The notes under the pieces: model-generated
Seen by the model: only the letters and a program-made list of their open reading frames with translations
Databases searched by the model: none
Told to the model about the DNA's origin: nothing
Program-made: the position numbers and the translations under genes
From: Variovorax boronicumulans
GTDB lineage: Bacteria; Pseudomonadota; Gammaproteobacteria; Burkholderiales; Burkholderiaceae_C
Length of the DNA: 64,000 nt
NCBI RefSeq assembly: GCF_019352895.1
Contig: NZ_JAAAFX010000004.1
Location: 1,046,714 to 1,110,713 of the forward strand
Direction: 5' to 3'
Shown: piece by piece, positions 55,593 through 63,367 of the stretch
How the letters are laid out: each line of letters begins with the position of its first letter
How positions within the stretch are numbered: the first letter of the stretch is position 1

Positions 55593-55829
55593 ATGAACGA
55601 CACCGACCTGCCGCCCCTGATCGAAACGCCACCCGGGCGCTACCGCCACTACAAAGGAGGCGAATACGACGTCGTCGGCACCGTGCGGCACAGCGAAACC
55701 CTCGAGCCGATGACGCTCTACCGCGCGCTCTACGGCCAGCGCGGCCTGTGGGTGCGCCCGGCCGCCATGTTCGGGGAAGAGATCGTCTTCGAGGGGCGTG
55801 CGCAGCCCCGCTTCCGCAAGATCGACTGA
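55593..55829 (+). CDS. DUF1653 domain protein
   Basis: A 78-residue protein of the DUF1653 family. PPGRYRHYKGGEYDVVGTVRHSETLEPMTLYRALYG is interrupted here only for quoting length: the recognisable parts are GRYRHYKGGEYDVVG, HSETLEPMTLYR and LWVRPAAMF. The family folds as a small beta barrel; its role is unknown. The ATG at 55593 is chosen by homology; the frame stays open upstream. It ends 16 bases before the convergent lipoprotein gene. Confidence 0.85.
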   Translation: MNDTDLPPLIETPPGRYRHYKGGEYDVVGTVRHSETLEPMTLYRALYGQRGLWVRPAAMFGEEIVFEGRAQPRFRKID

Positions 55830-55845
55830 AGCCGCCGGGGCGTGC

Positions 55846-56196
55846 TCAGCCGCAACGAACGGCGGTCACGCGGCTGCGCGCATCGACCTCGAGATTCAGG
55901 CGCGCGGCATTGAACTCCAGGGTCACGGCCTGACCGGGCCTGAGCACGCGCGACACCGTCGCGTTGGCGCGGGTGCGGGCGGCGGCTTCGAGCTGCGGCG
56001 ACAGCGTCTGGCCCACCGCGAACCGGGCACCCGCGGCGCTGCACTCGGGCTGCGGCACGGGCGCGGGCACCGGTGCCGGCCTGGCCACCACCGGCGCCTC
56101 GACCACCGGCGCAGGCGCCGGCGCGGGCGCCGCACAGGCGGTCAGCAGGCCGATCGCCAGGGCGGCGATGGAAAAACCGATCGTTCTTCGGGTCAT
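55846..56196 (-). CDS. Peptidase inhibitor I78-like lipoprotein
   Basis: A 116-residue secreted protein. The signal ends in the lipobox LTAC (Cys21), a Pro/Ala/Val linker covers residues 22-50, and a C-terminal domain of about 65 residues follows: CSAAGARFAVGQTL, RVLRPGQAVTLEF, RLNLEVDARSRVTAVRCG. The Cys pair and this pattern fit the I78 (potato-inhibitor-I-like) serine protease inhibitor family. It should sit at the outer membrane or in the periplasm. It follows purN by 29 bases. The ATG at 56196 precedes the signal. Confidence 0.8.
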   Translation of the reverse strand: MTRRTIGFSIAALAIGLLTACAAPAPAPAPVVEAPVVARPAPVPAPVPQPECSAAGARFAVGQTLSPQLEAAARTRANATVSRVLRPGQAVTLEFNAARLNLEVDARSRVTAVRCG

Positions 56197-56225
56197 TCGG
56201 GCACTCCCTGAAAAACCGGATTGTG

Positions 56226-56810
56226 TCATCGGGACTGCGCCAGCCAGCGGGCGATCGCACGCGGATAGAGCCGGTGCTCCTGCGTCAGCACGCGTGCGGC
56301 CAGGGCCTCGGGCGTGTCGTCGGCGAATACGGGCACCACGGCCTGGTCGACGATCGGGCCATGGTCGAGCACGGCCGTGACCTGGTGCACCGTGGCGCCC
56401 GCCACGCGGCAGCCCGCCTCGAGGGCGCGCCGGTGCGTGTCCAGGCCCGGAAAGGCCGGCAGCAGCGAGGGATGGATATTGAGCAGCCGCCCCTCGTAGC
56501 GCGCCACGAAGCCCGGCGTGAGGATGCGCATGAAGCCTGCGAGCACCACCAGCGCCGGCGCATGGACATCGATGGCTTCGGCCAGCGCCGCATCGAAGGC
56601 CTCGCGCGTCGCGAAGGCCTTATGCGACAGCACCGCCGTGGCGATGCCCTCGGCCTGCGCGAAAGCCAGTCCGCCTGCGTCGGCCTTGTTGCTCACGACG
56701 GCGGCGATGCGCGCGTCGAAGCGCTCGGCCCAGCGTTCTTGGGCCGCCGCGCGCACGATGGCGGCCATGTTGGAGCCTCCGCCCGAAATCAGGATCACGA
56801 TGTTTTTCAT
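56226..56810 (-). CDS. purN: Phosphoribosylglycinamide formyltransferase PurN
   Basis: A 194-residue enzyme of purine synthesis that formylates GAR with 10-formyl-tetrahydrofolate. ILISGGGSNMAAIV is the phosphoribosyl-binding loop, and NIHPSLLPAFPG holds the catalytic Asn and His with the folate-site Asp in the later GPIVDQAVVPV. The protein starts at the family N-terminus. It begins a minus-strand pair with the I78 lipoprotein. Confidence 0.95.
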   Translation of the reverse strand: MKNIVILISGGGSNMAAIVRAAAQERWAERFDARIAAVVSNKADAGGLAFAQAEGIATAVLSHKAFATREAFDAALAEAIDVHAPALVVLAGFMRILTPGFVARYEGRLLNIHPSLLPAFPGLDTHRRALEAGCRVAGATVHQVTAVLDHGPIVDQAVVPVFADDTPEALAARVLTQEHRLYPRAIARWLAQSR

Positions 56811-56965
56811 GGGTCGCGGGATTATCCGTGCGCCTGCACCGCGGTCCTGGCGTGCCCGGTTGTCGCAGCGCGGACACCCGAATCACGCACGACCGTGCTA
56901 AAAAGTCGGATTCCGGAGACACGCCGCCCTCCTCGCGGCGACGGAATCAACCATTCGAGGCAAGC

Positions 56966-58147
56966 ATGGATTTGAGCTTCACACCCGAAGAACAGAAGTT
57001 CCGCGAAGAGGTTCGCGCCTGGGTCAAGGAAAACCTTCCGCACGAGATTTCGCACAAGGTGCACAACGCGCTCGAACTCACGCGCGACGATCTGCAAGGC
57101 TGGGCCAAGATCCTCGGCAAGAAGGGCTGGCTGGGCTACGGCTGGCCGAAGGAATTCGGCGGCCCCGGCTGGACCGCGATCCAGCGCCACCTGTTCGAGG
57201 AAGAGACCGCACTGGCCGGCGCGCCGCGCATCATCCCCTTCGGCCCCGTGATGGTGGCCCCGGTGATCATGGCCTTCGGCAACGCCGAACAGCAGAAACG
57301 CTTCCTGCCCGGCATCGCCAGCGGCGAAGTCTGGTGGAGCCAGGGCTACAGCGAACCCGGCTCGGGCTCCGACCTGGCGTCGGTCAAGACCAAGGCCGAG
57401 CGCCAAGGCGACAAGTACATCGTGAACGGCCAGAAGACCTGGACCACGCTGGGCCAGTACGGCGACTGGATGTTCAACCTCGTGCGCACCAGCAACGAAG
57501 GCAAGCCGCAGACCGGCATCAGCTTCCTGCTGCTCGACATGAAGTCGCCCGGCGTCACGGTGCGCCCGATCAAGCTGCTCGACGGCGGCCATGAAGTGAA
57601 CGAAGTGTTCTTCGACAACGTCGAAGTGCCGGCCGAGAACCTGATCGGCGAAGAGAACAAGGGCTGGACCTACGCCAAGCACCTGCTCTCGCACGAACGC
57701 ACCAACATCGCCGACGTGAACCGCGCCAAGCGCGAGCTCGAGCGCTTGAAGCGCATCGCCAAGAGCGAAGGTGTCTACGACGAGCCGCGCTTCCGCGACG
57801 AGGTCGCCAAGCTCGAGGTCGACATCGTCGCGCTCGAGATGATGGTGCTGCGCGTGCTGTCGGCCGCCACCTCGGGCAAGAACTCGCTCGACGTCGCAGG
57901 CCTGCTCAAGATCCGCGGCAGCGAGATCCAGCAGCGCTACAGCGAACTGATGATGCTGGCCGGCGGCCCGTATTCGCTGCCGCTGATCCGCGAAGCCATG
58001 GAAGCCGGCTGGCAGGGCAACTTCCCGGGCGGCAACCCGGCGCTCGCGCCGCTGACGTCGACCTTCTTCAACATGCGCAAGACCACCATCTACGGCGGTT
58101 CGAACGAAGTGCAACGCAACATCGTCGCGCAGACGGTCCTGGGCTGA
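56966..58147 (+). CDS. Acyl-CoA dehydrogenase
   Basis: A 393-residue flavoenzyme of fatty acid or related acyl-CoA oxidation. QGYSEPGSGSDLAS is the FAD/substrate loop and TIYGGSNEVQRNIVAQTVLG the C-terminal signature with the FAD adenine loop. An unusually full family set supports it, but the chain length it prefers cannot be read. The start at 56966 matches family N-termini. Twelve bases separate it from the second acyl-CoA dehydrogenase; the pair may act as a heteromer, as is known for some steroid and cholate ACADs. Confidence 0.92.
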   Translation: MDLSFTPEEQKFREEVRAWVKENLPHEISHKVHNALELTRDDLQGWAKILGKKGWLGYGWPKEFGGPGWTAIQRHLFEEETALAGAPRIIPFGPVMVAPVIMAFGNAEQQKRFLPGIASGEVWWSQGYSEPGSGSDLASVKTKAERQGDKYIVNGQKTWTTLGQYGDWMFNLVRTSNEGKPQTGISFLLLDMKSPGVTVRPIKLLDGGHEVNEVFFDNVEVPAENLIGEENKGWTYAKHLLSHERTNIADVNRAKRELERLKRIAKSEGVYDEPRFRDEVAKLEVDIVALEMMVLRVLSAATSGKNSLDVAGLLKIRGSEIQQRYSELMMLAGGPYSLPLIREAMEAGWQGNFPGGNPALAPLTSTFFNMRKTTIYGGSNEVQRNIVAQTVLG

Positions 58148-58159
58148 GGAGACACGAAC

Positions 58160-59275
58160 ATGGACTTCAATTTCACCGACGACCAGGAACAGCTGCGCGA
58201 CGCGGTCCGCAAGTGGGTCGACAAGGGCTACGACTTCGAGCGCCGCCGCGGCATCGAGGCCAAGGGCGGCTTCTCGCGCGAGGCCTGGGACGAACTGGCC
58301 GAACTCGGCCTGGGCGGCCTGTACATCTCCGAAGACGACGGTGGCCTGGGCATGGGCCCGGTGGCCGGCATGGTCGTGATGGAAGAACTGGGCCGCGGCA
58401 TCGTGCTCGAGCCCTTCGCGCAAACGCTGATCGCGGGTGCGGTGCTCGGCGGCTATGCCGACGGCAACCTCAAGGACAACTGGCTGCCGCGCATCGCGGG
58501 TGGCCAGGCCATCGTGGTGCTGGCCTACCAGGAGCGCAAGGCGCGCTACCGCCTCGACGTGTGCGAGGCCACGGTCGTGAAGTCGGGCAGCGGTCATTCG
58601 CTGACCGGCGCCAAGAGCCTGGTGGCGGTGGGTGACGAGGCCGATGCCTTCATCGTGCCCGCCAAGGTCGACGGCAAGATCGCCCTGTTCCTGGTCGAGC
58701 GCAGCGCCAGCGGCGTCGAAGCCCGCGGCTACGGCACGCAGGACGGCAGCCGCGCGGCCGAGGTCGTGTTCGACAAGGCCGATGCCGCGCTGATCACGGC
58801 CGACGGCCTGGCTGCGCTGGAGTACGCGGTGGACGTCGGCATCGCCGCCACCTGCGCCGAAGCCGTCGGCGTGATGGACAAGACCGTCGCCCTGACCATC
58901 GACTACATGAACCAGCGCAAGCAGTTCGGTGTGGTGATCTCCAGCTTCCAGGCGCTGCGCCATCGCGTCGCCGACATGAAGATGCAGCTCGAACTCGCAC
59001 GCTCGATGAGCTACTACGCGACGCTCAAGCTCAACGCACCGGCCGACGAGCGCCGCCAGGCGCTGGCGCGCGCCAAGTACCAGCTGGGCACGTCGATGCG
59101 CTATGTGGCCGCGAACTCGGTGCAGCTGCACGGCGGCATCGGCGTGACCGACGAATACATCGGCAGCCACTACTTCCGCAAGCTCACGCAGCTGGAACTG
59201 ACCTTCGGCGACACGCTGCACCACCTGGGCGAAGTGTCGGCCCGCATGCAGGACACGGCCGGCGTCTTCGCCTGA
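58160..59275 (+). CDS. Acyl-CoA dehydrogenase, second of a pair
   Basis: A 371-residue ACAD-type protein. The N-terminal helical part (DDQEQLRDAVRKWVD), the FAD region, and the C-terminal QLHGGIGVTDEYIGSHYFRKL block are present. The Glu catalytic base is not obvious at the usual place, and the substrate loop reads LAYQERKARYRLDVCEA, less typical than in its neighbour, so it may be the non-catalytic or specialised partner of a heteromer. A terminator follows. Confidence 0.9.
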   Translation: MDFNFTDDQEQLRDAVRKWVDKGYDFERRRGIEAKGGFSREAWDELAELGLGGLYISEDDGGLGMGPVAGMVVMEELGRGIVLEPFAQTLIAGAVLGGYADGNLKDNWLPRIAGGQAIVVLAYQERKARYRLDVCEATVVKSGSGHSLTGAKSLVAVGDEADAFIVPAKVDGKIALFLVERSASGVEARGYGTQDGSRAAEVVFDKADAALITADGLAALEYAVDVGIAATCAEAVGVMDKTVALTIDYMNQRKQFGVVISSFQALRHRVADMKMQLELARSMSYYATLKLNAPADERRQALARAKYQLGTSMRYVAANSVQLHGGIGVTDEYIGSHYFRKLTQLELTFGDTLHHLGEVSARMQDTAGVFA

Positions 59276-59298
59276 CGGTCTTTCCCTCTTAGCATCCA

Positions 59299-59331
59299 AC
59301 GCCCGCCCGCTTCTGCGCCGGCGGGCGTTTT
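59299..59331 (+). terminator. Intrinsic terminator after the ACAD pair
   Basis: Stem ACGCCCGCC (59299-59307) and GGCGGGCGT (59320-59328) with a 12-base loop, then TTTT to 59331. It separates the acyl-CoA dehydrogenases from the esterase gene. Confidence 0.75.
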
Positions 59332-59360
59332 CACGTGGACCCCAGCCCCAGGAACGCAAC

Positions 59361-60719
59361 ATGCCATCCCGCCGCACCCTCCTCGCCATGGCCGTCCTCG
59401 GGACCGCCGCCACCGCCATGCTGACCGCCTGCGCAACGTCCTCCCCGCCATCGACCACCGAACGCCCGCCGATCGTCTTCATGCACGGCAACGGCGATTC
59501 GGCCGCACTGTGGCAGACCACGCTCTGGCGCTTCGAATCCAACGGCTGGCCGCGCGATCGGCTGTTCGCGGTCGACCAGCCCACGCCGCTGGCACGCGAC
59601 GACGATGCCGTGGCGCAGCCCGGCCGCAGTTCGAGCGCCGAATCGGCCGCCTTCCTGAAGGCCGAGGTCGACCGGGTGCTCAAGGCGACCGGCGCCAGCA
59701 AGGTGGTGCTGATCGGCAACTCGCGCGGCGGCAACACGATCCGCAACTACGTGCAGAACGGCGGCGGCGCGGCCGTGGTGAGCCACGTGGTGCTGGGCGG
59801 CAACCCGGCGCACGGCATCTGGGCGGTCAGGGGCTTCCGCGAGAACAACGAGTTCTCGGGGCTCTCGCGCTTCATGCAGCAGCTCAATGCGCCCAAGGGC
59901 CCGAACGGCGACGAGGTCACGCCGAGCGTGAAATGGCTGACCCTGCGCTCGGACAACAACGACAAGTACGCGCAGCCCGACGGTGCGTGGATCGGCGCGC
60001 CGGGCCAGCCGACGAACATCGGCTTCGACGGACCGGCGCTCAAGGGGGCGACCAACCTCGTGCTGCCGCGCGCCGACCACCGCGAGGTCTCGTTCTCGCC
60101 GGCCGCCTTTGCCGCCACCTGGCAGTTCCTCACGGGCGAGGCGCCACGCAGCACGGCCATCGCGCCCGAAGCCAGTGTGGTGCTCGGCGGCCGCGTGCTC
60201 AACGCGGAGAACCTGCCGCTGGCCGGTGCGCAGCTCGCCATCTACGCGGTCGACCCGGCCACGGGCGTGCGGCGCGGCGAGGCGGTGCACCGCCAGGACA
60301 TCGGCGCCGACGGCCGCTGGGGCCCCTTCGCCGCACGCGGCGACACGTTCCATGAGTTCGCCGTCAGCGCCGCGGGCGGCGTGACCCACATCTACCGCAG
60401 CCCCTTCCCGCGCAGCAGCAGCGTGGTCCACCTGCGCCCCGAACGCCTCGCGGCCGCCGACAGCGGCGCGAATGCGGTCGTGGTCTTCACGCGGCCGCGC
60501 GGCTACTTCGACGTGCAACGCGACACCCTGCGCTTCGACGGCCAGAGCCCGCCGGCCGGCGTGCCGCCCAAGGGCGCGGGCGTGTCGAGTTCCAGGCTGC
60601 GCATCGCGGCGGATGCGCCGCAACGCGCGGTCAGCGGCGAGTTCAACGGCGAACGCATCGCCGGCCAGACCTGGCCCGCGGCACAGGGCCATGTGACGGT
60701 GCTCGAACTCACCTACTGA
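59361..60719 (+). CDS. Lipoprotein alpha/beta hydrolase (lipase/esterase-like)
   Basis: A 452-residue secreted hydrolase. The signal has SRRTLLAMAVLG, which resembles a twin-arginine motif, and ends at the lipobox LTAC (Cys24), so it may be a Tat-exported lipoprotein. The catalytic part has PIVFMHGNGDS and the nucleophile elbow GNSRGG (Ser at about 122); the HREVSF near residue 238 may supply the His. A second domain from about residue 280 (VVLGGRVLNAENLPLAGAQ) is carboxypeptidase-regulatory-like beta sandwich. Substrate unknown. It ends four bases before the crotonase gene. Confidence 0.82.
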   Translation: MPSRRTLLAMAVLGTAATAMLTACATSSPPSTTERPPIVFMHGNGDSAALWQTTLWRFESNGWPRDRLFAVDQPTPLARDDDAVAQPGRSSSAESAAFLKAEVDRVLKATGASKVVLIGNSRGGNTIRNYVQNGGGAAVVSHVVLGGNPAHGIWAVRGFRENNEFSGLSRFMQQLNAPKGPNGDEVTPSVKWLTLRSDNNDKYAQPDGAWIGAPGQPTNIGFDGPALKGATNLVLPRADHREVSFSPAAFAATWQFLTGEAPRSTAIAPEASVVLGGRVLNAENLPLAGAQLAIYAVDPATGVRRGEAVHRQDIGADGRWGPFAARGDTFHEFAVSAAGGVTHIYRSPFPRSSSVVHLRPERLAAADSGANAVVVFTRPRGYFDVQRDTLRFDGQSPPAGVPPKGAGVSSSRLRIAADAPQRAVSGEFNGERIAGQTWPAAQGHVTVLELTY

Positions 60720-60723
60720 CGCC

Positions 60724-61509
60724 ATGGACGCCACCCCGACGCCCTGCCTGCTGCAGACGCGCGACGCGCGCGGCGTGGTCACGCTGACGCTGAACCGGCC
60801 CGCGGCCTTCAACGCGCTGTCGCAAGCCCTGATCGAGGCGCTCGAGCAGGCGCTGGACGGTATCGCAGAAGACGAGCAGGTGCGCGCGGTCGTGATCGCC
60901 GGCGCCGGCAAGGCCTTCTGCGCCGGGCATGACCTCAAGGAGATGCGCGCAGAGCCCTCGTTGAACTACTACCAGCAGCTGTTCGAGCGCTGCGGCGCGA
61001 TGATGCTGCGGATCCAGCGCCTGCCGGTGCCCGTGATCGCGCGCGTGCACGGCATCGCCACCGCGGCCGGCTGCCAGCTGGTGGCGATGTGCGACCTGGC
61101 GGTGGCCGCGAGCGATGCGCGCTTCGCGGTCAGCGGCGTCAACGTGGGCCTGTTCTGCGCCACGCCCAGCGTCACGCTGTCGCGCAACCTGGGGCGCAAG
61201 GCGGCCTTCGAGATGCTGGTGACGGGCGAGTTCATCGGCGCCGAGGAGGCCCGGGACAAGGGGCTGGTCAACCGCGTGGCGCCGCCCGAGGCCCTCGACG
61301 CCGAGGTCGAATCGCTGGTCGCGAGCATCGTCGCCAAGCCGCGCATCGCGCTGGCGCTCGGCAAGGGCCTGTTCTACCGCCAGCTCGAAACCGGCATCGA
61401 GGCTGCGCTGGCCGACGCCAGCCAGACCATGGCCTGCAACATGATGGACGAGAGCGCGCTGGAAGGCGTGCAGGCCTTCATCGAGAAGCGCCCGCCCGAC
61501 TGGCGCTAG
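60724..61509 (+). CDS. Crotonase-fold protein, ECHDC3-like
   Basis: A 261-residue crotonase. The oxyanion motif AGAGKAFCAGHDLKEM is present. At the two catalytic Glu positions of enoyl-CoA hydratase the sequence reads Gln118 (TAAGCQLVAMCDLAVA) and Gly139/Asn (FAVSGVNVGLFCATPSV), which is the pattern of human ECHDC3 and its bacterial relatives rather than a hydratase. It is probably not a plain enoyl-CoA hydratase; the real reaction is unknown. It starts four bases after the lipoprotein hydrolase. Its stop and that of the HNH gene share one CTAG. Confidence 0.9.
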   Translation: MDATPTPCLLQTRDARGVVTLTLNRPAAFNALSQALIEALEQALDGIAEDEQVRAVVIAGAGKAFCAGHDLKEMRAEPSLNYYQQLFERCGAMMLRIQRLPVPVIARVHGIATAAGCQLVAMCDLAVAASDARFAVSGVNVGLFCATPSVTLSRNLGRKAAFEMLVTGEFIGAEEARDKGLVNRVAPPEALDAEVESLVASIVAKPRIALALGKGLFYRQLETGIEAALADASQTMACNMMDESALEGVQAFIEKRPPDWR

Positions 61510-62066
61510 CTGTCGTGCAGCCGCGAACTCTGCGGCAGGTGCGCCATCAGGAACTCCATCTGGTCCGCCAGGATGCGGCGGTTGCGCAGGATGAAGTCCT
61601 CCCAGAGGCTGGGCACGTAGGGCGTGTAGAGCAGCGGCATGTTGGCCTGCTCGGGCGTGCGGCTGCTCTTGCGGTGGTTGCAGGGCTTGCAGGCCGTGAC
61701 CACGTTCATCCACACGTCGATGCCCTGCTGCGCGAAGGGGATGATGTGCTCGCGCGTGAGTTCGTCCTCGTGGAAATGGCCGCCGCAATAGGCGCAGACA
61801 TTGCGGTCGCGCGCGAACAGCTTGCTGTTGCTCAGGCCGGGCCGCTGCGTGAACGGATTGATGCGGGGCACACCCTTGGTGCCGATGATGCTGTTGATCG
61901 CGATCTGCGACTGCAGGCCGGTGACCGCATTGTGGCCGCCACGGAAGACCGCCACCTGCGCGCCGACCTCCCAGCGCACCTCGCCCGCCGCGTAGTGGAG
62001 CACCGCCTCTTCAAGCGAAATCCACGACTGGGGCAGCCCTTGGGCCGACAGCTTCAAGACCTTCAC
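61506..62066 (-). CDS. HNH endonuclease-like protein
   Basis: A 186-residue protein. The C-terminal half is an HNH domain: CAYCGGHFHEDELTREHIIPF holds a Cys pair and the central His, and NVVTACKPCNHRKSSRTP the second pair with the Asn-His. The first 90 residues are not an obvious DNA-binding domain. Similar stand-alone proteins are widespread in betaproteobacteria and may cut DNA or act in repair. The GTG at 62066 is preferred because a good AGGAGG site precedes it; the open frame continues to 62132. It is convergent with the crotonase gene. Confidence 0.8.
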   Translation of the reverse strand: MKVLKLSAQGLPQSWISLEEAVLHYAAGEVRWEVGAQVAVFRGGHNAVTGLQSQIAINSIIGTKGVPRINPFTQRPGLSNSKLFARDRNVCAYCGGHFHEDELTREHIIPFAQQGIDVWMNVVTACKPCNHRKSSRTPEQANMPLLYTPYVPSLWEDFILRNRRILADQMEFLMAHLPQSSRLHDS

Positions 62067-62149
62067 ACACGCCTCCTGACAACAGGGAAGAACACGGAGA
62101 GACCCGGACCACGGCAGCACCCCGGAGGGCACGCACCGCGACGCACTGC

Positions 62150-62173
62150 GTCACAATATACCGGCTTTGTGAC
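62150..62173. promoter_or_regulatory. Dyad between HNH and ribF genes
   Basis: Perfect 7-bp arms GTCACAA (62150-62156) and TTGTGAC (62167-62173) with a 10-base AT-containing spacer (TATACCGGCT). The gap between the divergent genes is 168 bases, and a TATACC in the spacer resembles a -10 box. Fits an operator over a promoter. Confidence 0.45.
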
Positions 62174-62234
62174 AACACGCCCTGCCGTGGCCCCATTCCG
62201 CGGGCTTGCAGCGCTCTCAAAAACAGATCGATCC

Positions 62235-63260
62235 ATGCAGGTTTTTCGCGGATTCCGGCATCCTGGCGTGGCTTCGGCCTGCGCCCTCACCATCGGCAAT
62301 TTCGACGGCGTGCACCGTGGCCACCAGGCCATGCTGGCGCTGCTGCAGACCGAAGCGCGCCAGCGCGGCCTGCCCAGCTGCGTGCTGACCTTCGAACCCC
62401 ACCCGCGCGACTACTTCTCGGCGCTCACCAAGCAGCCGGCGCTGGCGCCCGCGCGCATCGGCACGCTGCGCGACAAGCTGGGTGAGCTGGCGGCCTGCGG
62501 GGTGGCGCAGACCATCGTGCTGCCCTTCGACGCCCGGCTGGCCGCGCAATCGCCCGAGGAATTTATCCGGAACGTGCTGATCGAGGGCCTGGGCACGCGC
62601 TACGTGCTGGTGGGCGATGACTTCCGCTTCGGCGCCAAGCGGGCCGGCGACTACGCGATGCTCGACGCCGCCGGTGAACAACATGGCTTCGACGTGGCGC
62701 GCATGAACAGCTATGAAGTCCGCGGGCTGCGGGTGTCGAGTTCGGCGGTGCGCGAGGCGCTGGCCGAGGGCCGCATGGCCGACGCCCAGACCCTGCTGGG
62801 CCGGCCCTACGCCATCTCGGGCCATGTGGTGCACGGCCGCAAGCTGGGGCGCGCGCTGGGCGCCACCGCGCCGGGCCAGGACGACGGCTTCCGCACGCTC
62901 AACCTGCGCTTCAAGCACTGGAAGCCGGCCGCCAGCGGCATCTTCGCGGTGCTGGTGCACGGGCTGGCCGAGCGCCCGCTGCAGGGCGTGGCGAACCTCG
63001 GCGTGCGCCCCTCGCTGGACCCGAACGACGTCAACGCGGGCCGCGTGCTGCTGGAAACCCATTGCCTCGATTGGCCCGCCGAACTGGGGCGAGAAGGCGG
63101 CTACGGTAAAATCGTCCGCGTGGAACTGCTGCACAAACTGCACGACGAATTGCGCTACACCAGCCTCGAAGCCCTCACCGCGGGCATCGCCAAGGATGGC
63201 GACGACGCACGCGCCTTCTTTGCGTCCACCCACCGTCAGACCACGCGCGACCGAATTTAA
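62235..63260 (+). CDS. ribF: Bifunctional riboflavin kinase/FAD synthetase RibF
   Basis: A 341-residue enzyme making FMN and then FAD. The N-terminal nucleotidyltransferase has [18 protein letters not shown] (GNFDGVHxGH), the family RRADY-like FGAKRAGDY, and the kinase part starts near residue 180 with VVHGRKLGR and ANLGVRPSL. Members are usually about 310 residues. The ATG at 62235 is the family start. ileS follows 107 bases later, a common gene order in proteobacteria. No FMN riboswitch is evident upstream. Confidence 0.95.
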   Translation: MQVFRGFRHPGVASACALTIGNFDGVHRGHQAMLALLQTEARQRGLPSCVLTFEPHPRDYFSALTKQPALAPARIGTLRDKLGELAACGVAQTIVLPFDARLAAQSPEEFIRNVLIEGLGTRYVLVGDDFRFGAKRAGDYAMLDAAGEQHGFDVARMNSYEVRGLRVSSSAVREALAEGRMADAQTLLGRPYAISGHVVHGRKLGRALGATAPGQDDGFRTLNLRFKHWKPAASGIFAVLVHGLAERPLQGVANLGVRPSLDPNDVNAGRVLLETHCLDWPAELGREGGYGKIVRVELLHKLHDELRYTSLEALTAGIAKDGDDARAFFASTHRQTTRDRI

Positions 63261-63367
63261 AGCGGAACCGTCTTCCGCCGCGCGCGGCCGCCCTTGTGTC
63301 ACATCGGCGCCGCACCCTCCCCCGATTCTTCGAGCGCTGCCCCGCAGCGCAGACACCTGGAAACCCC

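Noticed and set aside
62066..62235. FMN riboswitch ahead of ribF
   Set aside because: No RFN-like stem pattern was seen in the 168 bases; only a DNA dyad is present.
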